Below, piece after piece: positions 1 through 5,636 of a stretch of DNA of 9,139 nt (within the stretch, counting starts at the first letter, position 1; every line of letters starts with the position of its first letter). The stretch is from positions 1-9,139 of the forward strand of contig CAUEUD010000151.1 of the NCBI GenBank assembly GCA_959020865.1. Reading direction: 5' to 3'. This stretch comes from Eubacterium limosum. GTDB lineage: Bacteria; Bacillota; Clostridia; Eubacteriales; Eubacteriaceae. The translations under genes were made by a program, and so were the position numbers. Below the pieces are notes generated by a model that did no database searches, was not told where the DNA came from, and saw nothing but the letters and a program-made list of their open reading frames with translations.

Positions 1-18
1 TTGTATACTTGTGTCATA

Positions 19-136
19 AGTTAGTTTTACTTAACTCAAGCAGCTAAACCGAATAATAACACACGCTCTGATTAATGCAGCCAATCAGATGAAGATTATC
101 GAAGCACAGCGATAATCGCTCACCATAACATGTGAG
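19..136. other. Compact array of small hairpins, possible structured RNA or DNA element
   Basis: Four inverted repeats follow each other closely. AGTTAG (19-24) can pair with TTAACT (31-36) if one G-T wobble is allowed. TCTGATT (67-73) pairs with AATCAGA (83-89), GATTATCG (94-101) with CGATAATC (110-117), and CTCAC (119-123) with GTGAG (132-136). The last three stems have loops of 8-9 bases and are only 4 and 1 bases apart. Such close packing is unusual for spacer DNA and suggests a folded RNA or a DNA recognition region. No known RNA family was recognised, and the window edge may cut the element. Strand is undecided. Confidence 0.3.
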
Positions 137-277
137 AAGTATTCCTATTAAGACAAATCCTTTTAACAATCAACTTCGTTCAAATACCAATGAATTGTTT
201 AATCCACTTTCAAAAGCTGCTGCAACTAACTTAATAATTTCTTCAAAAGTGTTTCGGGAAATGATACTCCTTCTTTT

Positions 278-304
278 GGAGCCTGCCAAGGGCAGGCAGG
301 CTCC
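278..304. other. Strong GC-rich hairpin
   Basis: GGAGCCTGCC (278-287) and GGCAGGCTCC (295-304) form a perfect 10-bp stem with a 7-base loop. It is followed by only TTT before CCC, so it is a poor intrinsic terminator on the plus strand. It could be a processing or pausing hairpin. It shares the GCCTGC/GCAGGC core with the hairpin at 370-394, so the two could compete for pairing. Confidence 0.5.
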
Positions 305-365
305 TTTCCCAACACATCCAATTAACCTCTCTTGAATTGATGAATGCTGTCATTCATTGTTCATT

Positions 366-399
366 AAACAGCCTGCAGGCTTTACTGACAGGCTTTTTT
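366..399 (+). terminator. Rho-independent terminator-like hairpin
   Basis: AGCCTG (370-375) pairs with CAGGCT (389-394) and is followed directly by a T-rich run (TTTTTTATTT). AAA at 366-368 can extend the stem across one mismatch. An alternative fold uses the internal palindrome GCCTGCAGGC (371-380). The T-tract is on the plus strand, so it would stop transcripts entering from the left. It may also act, more weakly, as the end of the leftward gene that finishes at 402. Confidence 0.6.
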
Positions 400-401
400 A
401 T

Positions 402-1016
402 TTAGAGTTTATAAAAGCTTAGCTCGCAACAATCATCTCCCTTCCCTTTATAATAAGGTCGGCTAAATCCAACCTTATCTTCCATACTTTCAAAAGCAGT
501 TTTTTCAAATTCACAAAACAACGGAGCTAAAATGACGCAATCATTTGCTTTTAAAACATCAAAAAATAGACAGGCTTTAATATCAAAACACAACTTGCTG
601 CGTGTATTTTCAATCAATTCAATATCCCATTCTTTTTCAGAAAAATAATCGCTATACCCCTCCGCTACCTTTTTTCGATAGTTTGCAAAAAAGAACGGCG
701 TTGACGACAGCCTCTGCAGTTCTCCGGACATTAAAACAGCATACCCTTTCATAAGAGCTTTTAATATCTCCTCGGTTTGCTGCCATGAAATTTTTATCTT
801 AAGCAACGCCTGATACAACGCTACTGTGCGCAGCACAATCTCCCGCAGCTGCGGCAGCTCGGCCTTTATATCTTCAGGCGATTCTTTTGTCAGCAAAGCA
901 TCGTAGTTGAGCTCAAAAGACCTGTAGGCATTACCTCCTCTTTCACTTCCAAGCATTTCCAAAAGCAATAATCTGCATTTTTCAAGTAACTCCTGTTTAT
1001 TGATTGCCGTTCTCAT
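402..1016 (-). CDS. L-2-amino-thiazoline-4-carboxylic acid (ATC) hydrolase family protein
   Basis: This 204-residue soluble protein resembles the ATC hydrolase family (PF14196). The founding Pseudomonas enzyme opens L-2-amino-thiazoline-4-carboxylate during cysteine formation, but most clostridial members have no proven substrate. The C-terminal half carries the family pattern: FDIKAC ending at C149, LFCEFE around C168, FSRPYY near 184-189, and GDDCC (C196, C197) before a final beta strand. The N-terminal half is mostly helical and not distinctive. The start is set by AAAGGA about 7 bases upstream of ATG. A terminator (1043-1066) separates it from the upstream flavodoxin gene, so it may be transcribed by read-through or by an unseen promoter. 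Family membership is from remembered motif pattern. Enzymatic function is unproven. Confidence 0.7.
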   Translation of the reverse strand: MRTAINKQELLEKCRLLLLEMLGSERGGNAYRSFELNYDALLTKESPEDIKAELPQLREIVLRTVALYQALLKIKISWQQTEEILKALMKGYAVLMSGELQRLSSTPFFFANYRKKVAEGYSDYFSEKEWDIELIENTRSKLCFDIKACLFFDVLKANDCVILAPLFCEFEKTAFESMEDKVGFSRPYYKGKGDDCCELSFYKL

Positions 1017-1042
1017 ATTTTGTCCTTTCTAAAATGAATAGC

Positions 1043-1066
1043 AAAAGGCCGGATCTCTTCCGGCCT
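1043..1066 (-). terminator. Intrinsic terminator after the flavodoxin gene
   Basis: Read on the minus strand, AGGCCGGA (1066-1059) and TCCGGCCT (1053-1046) form a perfect 8-bp stem with a 5-base loop, followed by a run of T (complement of AAAA at 1043-1046). It begins 7 bases beyond the flavodoxin stop codon, so it should end the DUF3793-flavodoxin transcript before the next gene. Confidence 0.8.
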
Positions 1067-1072
1067 ATATCA

Positions 1073-1501
1073 TTAAAACTGCGCAAATCCTTTTCCAAAG
1101 TCAACACACTCTTCCTCACCATCACTATCAGGTGTTTCCTGAATAATCAGCCCTTCGTCATAAAGCACCGCTCCAGCGTCACGAACGCGATCCTCCCAGT
1201 CTCTCATCCATTCACCGTCGCCCCAGCCGTAAGAGCCAAACAAAGCTACCTTCTTATCTTTTAAGTTGGCTTCTATATCCGTAAAGAACGGATCAAAATC
1301 GCCTTCTTCAAGTACTTCTGCCCCCATCGACGGACATCCGAAAACAATATGATCATAATCCGCGATGTTATCTTTACTAAAATCCGTTACAAAAAATGTC
1401 TCTGCGCTTTTGCCACCTTTTTCAATACCATCCGCAATACGATTGGCCATTAACTCTGTATTTCCTGTGCCGCTCCAATAAATAACTGCAATTTTATCCA
1501 T
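1073..1501 (-). CDS. Short-chain flavodoxin
   Basis: This 142-residue FMN protein is a low-potential electron carrier that replaces ferredoxin, typically when iron is scarce. The N-terminal phosphate loop SGTGNT (residues 10-15) binds the FMN phosphate. The 50s loop, GCPSMGAEVLEEGDF (55-69), has a methionine at 59 like the clostridial M56 that packs on the flavin. The 90s loop, GSYGWGDGEWM (89-99), supplies the stacking tryptophan W93. Order, spacing and length closely match remembered C. beijerinckii flavodoxin. The start follows a good TAAAGGAG site. The gene lies 24 bases after the DUF3793 gene and is followed by an intrinsic terminator, so the two form an operon. Its position beside feoA genes fits iron-responsive expression. 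Confidence 0.95.
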   Translation of the reverse strand: MDKIAVIYWSGTGNTELMANRIADGIEKGGKSAETFFVTDFSKDNIADYDHIVFGCPSMGAEVLEEGDFDPFFTDIEANLKDKKVALFGSYGWGDGEWMRDWEDRVRDAGAVLYDEGLIIQETPDSDGEEECVDFGKGFAQF

Positions 1502-1525
1502 TTTTAATCTCCTTTAATGATTTTA

Positions 1526-2089
1526 TCAACCAGCTTGCATTAATTGTCTGATTGAGGCTCCCCGATTAATGTAACTGCAAACTACATCTCGGCATTTTGT
1601 ATATTTTTCAAATAGTTTCAGTTTATTTTCAACGTCCGAATATACCTTCCAACAACCACACGCCTGACAGTTTTTCCCTTTATTGAGGATAAACCCTTCA
1701 ACATCTTCTATGGGATACCCCAAGAAAACACCAATTTCGTGCGGAAAATCTCCTGCTGCACTCACATTTTTTTTAAGATTATCCAGCAGTTCATTAAAAG
1801 TCATATTTTCCTGATAACCATATTTTTTTAAAAAGTTTATTACTTTCGGTTCTTTAAGACTTTCTACAAGCTTCTTTTTTTGATAAACCAGAATCAATAC
1901 GCGACATTCTGTTTCCCATAACGGTTCAAGGTACAAATCTTTATGATTCAAAAAAGCATTATACTCAGATAACAAATCTGAAATATCTGCAAACTGCTTC
2001 TTTGCGCAGCAGATGAGATTCGCTTCTTTTATGCCCATCAGGGTTGGGGCACAATGAAAACCCAGTAATTTATCAAAATCATTCAGCAT
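1526..2089 (-). CDS. DUF3793 family protein
   Basis: This 187-residue soluble, cysteine-rich protein fits DUF3793 (PF12672), a family of unknown function common in anaerobic Firmicutes. Visible hallmarks are HCAPTLMGIK near the N-terminus (C13), FPHEIGVFLGYP at 115-126, and GKNCQACGCWKVYSD at 138-152 (C141, C144, C146). KC at 165-166 and C171 follow. The clustered cysteines could bind metal or a redox cofactor, but this is inference. It is the first gene of a leftward operon with flavodoxin, read from a consensus promoter about 90 bases upstream. The start has AAGGGG about 11 bases before ATG, a slightly long spacing. A link to metal or redox balance is suggested by the neighbours only. Confidence 0.85.
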   Translation of the reverse strand: MLNDFDKLLGFHCAPTLMGIKEANLICCAKKQFADISDLLSEYNAFLNHKDLYLEPLWETECRVLILVYQKKKLVESLKEPKVINFLKKYGYQENMTFNELLDNLKKNVSAAGDFPHEIGVFLGYPIEDVEGFILNKGKNCQACGCWKVYSDVENKLKLFEKYTKCRDVVCSYINRGASIRQLMQAG

Positions 2090-2147
2090 CTGTCTTATTT
2101 CCCCTTTTTATGTGTTCAATGATTCCAGCGTTAACTTTGGAATTATT

Positions 2148-2167
2148 GTTAGTGCTAGCTAACTAAC
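2148..2167. promoter_or_regulatory. Palindromic operator candidate, DtxR/IdeR-like
   Basis: GTTAGT (2148-2153) and ACTAAC (2162-2167) form an inverted repeat around GCTAGCTA. The minus strand reads TTAGTTAGCTAGCACTAA within it, reminiscent of the TTAGGTTAG-CTAACCTAA boxes bound by iron-dependent DtxR-family repressors. It lies immediately downstream of the minus-strand -10, covering the expected start site, where a repressor would block transcription. AACTAAC occurs again at 2340-2346 in the feoA leader. The match to the family consensus is partial. Confidence 0.4.
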
Positions 2168-2174
2168 TGAAAAC

Positions 2175-2203
2175 ATCTTAGCACGCGTTTTTTATTCTGT
2201 CAA
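2175..2203 (-). promoter_or_regulatory. Sigma-A promoter for the DUF3793-flavodoxin operon
   Basis: On the minus strand, TTGACA (2203-2198) is a perfect -35 box, separated by exactly 17 bases from TAAGAT (2180-2175), a 4-of-6 -10 box. Transcription should start near 2168-2170, leaving a leader of about 80 bases before the DUF3793 start codon. Confidence 0.7.
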
Positions 2204-2290
2204 TAGCTTTCCATTAAATAGGAATCATTACAAATTAGTTAATGCTACGCTATTTTTCCCTATAAAATTGAATTAATCGCTAAATTCTTC

Positions 2291-2319
2291 TTGACAATAT
2301 TATCACAAAAGGTTAAACT
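2291..2319 (+). promoter_or_regulatory. Sigma-A promoter for the feoA genes
   Basis: TTGACA (2291-2296) is a perfect -35 box, followed after 17 bases by TAAACT (2314-2319), a 4-of-6 -10 box. The predicted start is about 2326, giving a leader of nearly 60 bases that ends with an ideal AGGAGGT ribosome binding site at 2372-2378. Confidence 0.65.
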
Positions 2320-2382
2320 TTAAACAAGATATGAGGTGCAACTAACATTTTTATAAACATCTAACTGAATTAGGAGGTATGA

Positions 2383-2601
2383 ATGATGCCGTTAAGCATG
2401 GCCCGTATGGGAGAACCTGTTAGAATAATGAAAATTAATGGTAAAGATGAGACGAAACGTTTCTTAAATAATTTAGGCTTTGTTATTGGCGATAATATCA
2501 CGGTCGTTTCTCAATTAGGCGGCAACATGATCATCAATGTTAAAGATACACGCGTTGCAATTGATAAATCAATGGCAAATCGTATAATGATTAACGAATA
2601 A
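2383..2601 (+). CDS. feoA: FeoA family ferrous iron transport protein (first copy)
   Basis: This 72-residue protein is a small SH3-like beta barrel of the FeoA family, cytoplasmic partners of the ferrous iron permease FeoB. The typical signature is present: an N-terminal segment PLSMARMGEPVRIMKI, then LNNLGFVIGDNITVVSQLGGN at about 28-48, where glycines form the barrel turns, and a C-terminal VAIDKSMANRIMI. The start is set by AGGAGGT at 2372-2378. Either ATG 2383 or the adjacent ATG 2386 fits, and the second gives a more usual spacing. It is preceded by a consensus promoter and followed at once by a second feoA, but no feoB follows. It may serve a FeoB encoded elsewhere or have a regulatory role. 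Confidence 0.9.
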   Translation: MMPLSMARMGEPVRIMKINGKDETKRFLNNLGFVIGDNITVVSQLGGNMIINVKDTRVAIDKSMANRIMINE

Positions 2602-2613
2602 GGAGATATGAAC

Positions 2614-2835
2614 ATGAAAACTTTAAAATCCACTCCATGTGGTCAAACCGTAAAAGTTGTAAAAATTGAAAACAAAGGGCCAATCAAACGTCGTATTATG
2701 GATATGGGAATTACCAAAGGTGTCGATATATTTGTCCGAAAGGTTGCTCCTTTAGGTGACCCGATAGAAGTAACAGTACGAGGCTATGAGTTGTCCCTTA
2801 GAAAAGCAGATGCTGAAAGTATTATTGTGGAATAA
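2614..2835 (+). CDS. feoA: FeoA family ferrous iron transport protein (second copy)
   Basis: This FeoA-domain protein of 73 residues from ATG 2614 (75 from ATG 2608) shows the classic pattern. It has CGQTVKVVKI near the start, RRIMDMGITKGVDIFVRKVAPLGDPIEV in the middle and VRGYELSLRKADAESIIV at the end. The PLGDP turn and the GYELSLR segment are diagnostic. The ribosome site AAGGAG (2600-2605) overlaps the stop of the first feoA. ATG 2608 lies only 2 bases from it, so ATG 2614, at 8 bases, is preferred. The two FeoA copies differ clearly in sequence, so they are not a recent duplication. They probably form a co-transcribed pair that may act together on FeoB, whose gene is absent here. Confidence 0.92.
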   Translation: MKTLKSTPCGQTVKVVKIENKGPIKRRIMDMGITKGVDIFVRKVAPLGDPIEVTVRGYELSLRKADAESIIVE

Positions 2836-2896
2836 AATTATTTTTTTCACGGTTTTGTTAGTTTATTCTAATCATGTACAAATAATAAAACAAATA

Positions 2897-2926
2897 TTGA
2901 GTGAACGGATTGCTAAGGAGTATAAT
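2897..2926 (+). promoter_or_regulatory. Possible promoter in front of the ATPase relic
   Basis: TATAAT (2921-2926) is a perfect -10 box. TTGAGT (2897-2902), 4 of 6, stands 18 bases upstream. The expected start near 2933 lies only about 10 bases before the relic's ATG, beyond its likely ribosome site AGGGG. The site may therefore be fortuitous, or may now serve the downstream operon at 3485. Confidence 0.35.
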
Positions 2927-2942
2927 AAGGGGTAGCCAGATT

Positions 2943-3462
2943 ATGAAATACACCATCATTCATGATATGACTGGACGTATTCGTCTGCGCTGCGGGCGGA
3001 ATGCTTTTTCTCTTGATGAAGAACTTCTGTTTTGATGGCACAAACCATAGTTACCGACGCAAAGGCTTCCAGTATTAAAGGGAGCCTTTTAATTTTTTAT
3101 GTCGATGGATCCCATTCTTTACTTTTAAATTTCACTGGTACTTTAGTGCCCGCAGAACTTCCTGTCGTACCGCCATCTCTATTATGTTTCTCATGTCGCT
3201 TTCGGATTTACTGGAAGACTATACAAGAAAAAACAAAGTTTGCTCTGGCCGAAAGCTTGTCCGTTAATGTTAATAACTTGTGAATACAGGATCGTTATGG
3301 CTATTTTATAAACACACCCATCAGCCAGCCTGATGAGGATGATGTTATTATTGTCCTATTATTGGATTTATTCCTCCTGCTACCTCTGCCTTTTTACACA
3401 ATTTTTCTACAATGTTTATCAGCGCGGCCAGTATGCGGCCCTGCTTAAAACCATCTGTATGA
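2943..3462 (+). pseudogene. Decayed P1B-type heavy-metal-transporting ATPase
   Basis: Pieces of one P-type ATPase can be read in sequence by changing frame. From ATG 2943 an HMA-like start, MKYTIIHDMTGRIRLRCGRN, stops at TGA 3033. From about 3035 the HMA-like domain continues in another frame (ASSIKGSLLIFYVDG, then PAELPVVPPS). From about 3172 a third frame gives IMFLMSLSDLLEDYTRK, the family's transmembrane segment before the actuator domain. A shift in the A-run near 3228-3235 then gives KFALAESLSVNVNNL, a TGA at 3281 where family members carry tryptophan, and PISQPDEDDVIIV. From 3355, PIIGFIPPATSAFLHNFST and ASMRP match the C-terminal end. The phosphorylation (DKTGT) and nucleotide-binding domains are missing, probably over 400 residues. 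It cannot make an active pump. It sits between feoA and the YbaN operon and was probably the operon's first gene. Confidence 0.85.
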
Positions 3463-3484
3463 TCGATTATCTGAAAGGAGTTTT

Positions 3485-3859
3485 ATGAAAACACTTTATC
3501 TTATTATTGGTTTTTTATTCTTCGGGCTTGGAGCCATCGGTGTTATCTTGCCGGTGCTCCCAACCACCCCTTTCCTTCTTGTCGCAAGCTATTGCTTCGC
3601 GCGGGGCAGCAAGCGGTTTAATGACTGGTTTTTGAGTACCAAAATTTATCAAAAACATCTGGACAGCTTCGTTAAGGAACGCGCCATGACACTGAAAACT
3701 AAGATTTCGCTTCTGTCCTTTGCTTCCGCTATGCTGATCCTGGCGTTCTGTCTGGTCGATGTCATTTATGCGCGTATCCTCATCATTGCGGTAATGGTTT
3801 TTAAATACTACTACTTCATTTGCAGGATTAAAACCATTCAGGGGGTACAGAATGATTGA
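3485..3859 (+). CDS. YbaN family (DUF454) inner membrane protein
   Basis: This 124-residue membrane protein of the DUF454/YbaN family has an N-terminal segment containing GAIGVILPVLPTTPFLL (about 16-32), the family hallmark, followed by SYCFARGSKRFNDWFL (35-50). Two further hydrophobic segments lie at about 74-92 and 96-114. The molecular function is unknown. Such proteins are often found beside heme, iron or CydDC-type genes. AAAGGAG 4 bases before the ATG sets the start. Its last 8 bases overlap the next gene, so translation is coupled. It directly follows the P1B ATPase relic and probably belonged to the same transcript. Confidence 0.9.
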   Translation: MKTLYLIIGFLFFGLGAIGVILPVLPTTPFLLVASYCFARGSKRFNDWFLSTKIYQKHLDSFVKERAMTLKTKISLLSFASAMLILAFCLVDVIYARILIIAVMVFKYYYFICRIKTIQGVQND

Positions 3860-5636
3860 TAAACGCCTGACACATATGATGGGTAAGGCTAACCGCTATA
3901 TTTTTTTAAATGTGTTCTTCAACTGGATCTGTCTTTTAGCAAACATGGCGATTATTTTCACCATCGCCTGGCTTTTGCAGAATATTTTGACAGACGGTAT
4001 TGAAGGCATTAAAATATCCGGCTGTCTGGTAATCATCTGTGTGTCTCTGATTGTACGGTTTGCCGCTACCCTTATGGCTTCAAAAATGTCCTACGCAGCT
4101 TCCTCCGGTGTTAAAAAAACATTGCGTGAAAAAATATATGAAAAACTTCTTCGCCTGGGCATAAGCTACAATGAAAAAATTTCTACAGCCGAAGTAGTTC
4201 AGGTCTCTGTGGAGGGTGTTGAACAACTGGATATTTATTTTGGCAAATATCTTCCGCAGCTTTTTTATAGTCTTCTCGCACCGTTAACCCTGTTTGCAGT
4301 TCTCTCGTTTGTTAATTTGAAAACCGCGTTGATCCTTTTGATCTGTGTGCCGCTTATCCCTGTTTCAATTGTAGCTGTACAAAAAATTGCCAAAAGGCTT
4401 CTATCAAAATATTGGAGTACTTATACTGAACTGGGCGACAGCTTCCTTGAAAATCTTCAGGGGTTGACGACCCTTAAAATTTATGAGGCGGATCATTATA
4501 AAAATGTAGAAATGAATGCTCAGTCCGAAAAATTCCGAAAAATAACCATGAAGGTCCTCACCATGCAATTAAACTCTGTAACTGTCATGGATATTATCGC
4601 CTACGGGGGCGCTGCCGTCGGGATTATTCTGGCGGTCACAGAATTGATGAAAGGAAATCTTTCCTTTGGCGGTACCTTTGCGCTGATTATGCTTTCAGCG
4701 GAATTCTTTATCCCATTGCGTCTGCTGGGCTCTTTTTTCCACATCGCAATGAATGGGATGGCCGCATCGGATAAAATTTTTCGTCTGCTTGACCTTGATG
4801 AGCCTGTCCACGCCGCGGGTGCCATTGATCCAGAGGATGCGGATATTCGTTTAAATCACATTGAGTTTTCTTATGATGTCGAGCGCCCTGTTCTGGAAGA
4901 TGTCACCCTGAGTATTCCAAAGGGAAAATTTGTATCCATCGTCGGAGAATCTGGCAGTGGAAAAAGTACCATTGCTTCGCTTATTATGGGTGCTCATCGC
5001 AGTTACCGCGGCGATATCAGTATTGGAAAGCAAAATTTAAAATTCCTGTCTGAAGCCAGCATTATGAAAAATATCACCCTCGTAAGTCACAACAGTATGA
5101 TTTTCAAGGGAACTGTTCGTGACAATCTCTTAATGGCCCAGCCAAACGCCAGTGACGAAGCGCTGTGCGCTGCACTCAAACAGGTTTGTCTCTATGATTT
5201 TCTTATAGAACAGCAAGGGCTTGATACACAGATACTGGAGAATGGTTCAAACCTTTCCGGAGGCCAGTGCCAGCGTCTTTCCCTCGCACGGGCACTTCTT
5301 CACGACTCTGAAATCTACATTTTCGATGAAGCAACTTCTAACATCGATGTGGAGAGCGAAGAACAGATTATGGACGTCATCAAGGATCTGGCGCATACCA
5401 AAACGGTTGTGCTGATCTCCCATCGACTGGCCAATGTGCGTTCTGCCGATCAAATTTATGTTTTGTATAAAGGACGCATCATCGAATCCGGAACGCATAC
5501 AGAGCTTTTGGAAAACAGCAGCTACTATGCCGATCTGTATTTTACCCAGACATCTCTTGAAAATTATGGAAAGGAGACTCCTGTCTATGCGCAGAAATCC
5601 CATCTCAATCATGATGCGGCTTATCGGGCTGGTTAA
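3852..5636 (+). CDS. ABC exporter half-transporter, CydD-like (permease fused to ATPase)
   Basis: This 594-residue type I ABC exporter half has about six membrane helices in residues 15-300, then a nucleotide-binding domain. Walker A is GESGSGKST (365-373), the signature is LSGGQ (468-472), Walker B is IYIFDEATS with D492 and E493, and the H-loop is H524. All catalytic residues are present. The segment YFGKYLPQLFYSLLAPLTLF is typical of the CydD group. In E. coli CydDC is needed for cytochrome bd assembly and has been linked to cysteine/glutathione export and heme handling. No oxidase genes are visible here, so the substrate is open. The gene begins within the end of YbaN, after AGGGGG, and overlaps the next ABC gene by 50 bases, consistent with a heterodimer. 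Confidence 0.9.
   Translation: MIDKRLTHMMGKANRYIFLNVFFNWICLLANMAIIFTIAWLLQNILTDGIEGIKISGCLVIICVSLIVRFAATLMASKMSYAASSGVKKTLREKIYEKLLRLGISYNEKISTAEVVQVSVEGVEQLDIYFGKYLPQLFYSLLAPLTLFAVLSFVNLKTALILLICVPLIPVSIVAVQKIAKRLLSKYWSTYTELGDSFLENLQGLTTLKIYEADHYKNVEMNAQSEKFRKITMKVLTMQLNSVTVMDIIAYGGAAVGIILAVTELMKGNLSFGGTFALIMLSAEFFIPLRLLGSFFHIAMNGMAASDKIFRLLDLDEPVHAAGAIDPEDADIRLNHIEFSYDVERPVLEDVTLSIPKGKFVSIVGESGSGKSTIASLIMGAHRSYRGDISIGKQNLKFLSEASIMKNITLVSHNSMIFKGTVRDNLLMAQPNASDEALCAALKQVCLYDFLIEQQGLDTQILENGSNLSGGQCQRLSLARALLHDSEIYIFDEATSNIDVESEEQIMDVIKDLAHTKTVVLISHRLANVRSADQIYVLYKGRIIESGTHTELLENSSYYADLYFTQTSLENYGKETPVYAQKSHLNHDAAYRAG

Larger units (their letters stand above)
137..401. other. Gene-poor spacer, no convincing coding region
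   Basis: No gene is supported here. A plus-strand reading frame (132-335) has no ribosome binding site and no recognisable protein. On the opposite strand, a frame open from 349 down to 170 ends with a plausible-looking helical segment (codons roughly 262-170) but has no ATG, so it could be a gene remnant. The supported content is the GC-rich hairpin at 278-304 and the hairpin with T-tract at 370-398, listed separately. Confidence 0.4.
2090..2382. other. AT-rich divergent promoter region
   Basis: This spacer separates the leftward DUF3793-flavodoxin operon from the rightward feoA genes. It contains one consensus-like sigma-A promoter for each direction and an interrupted palindrome at 2148-2167. 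An 18-bp imperfect palindrome at 2270-2287 has half-sites GAATTAATC and GCTAAATTC, which match as inverted repeats at 7 of 9 positions. It sits just upstream of the feoA -35 and could be a second operator. No small gene was seen. Confidence 0.6.

Noticed and set aside
37..136. tmRNA-like segment (short tag-like frame followed by hairpins)
   Set aside because: The frame does not end in an ALAA-type tag, and no tRNA-like 3' half with GGTTCGA and CCA follows.
132..335. Plus-strand open frame of 67 codons
   Set aside because: There is no ribosome binding site, no recognisable domain, and it runs through the 278-304 hairpin. It also begins inside the 119-136 stem.
3032..3283. Independent small protein gene of 83 codons
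   Set aside because: It is a middle fragment of the P1B ATPase relic. The similarity continues before and after it in other frames.
5434..5586. Longer N-terminus for the CydC-like protein
   Set aside because: This part overlaps the ATPase domain of the preceding gene in another frame, and a ribosome site precedes ATG 5587.
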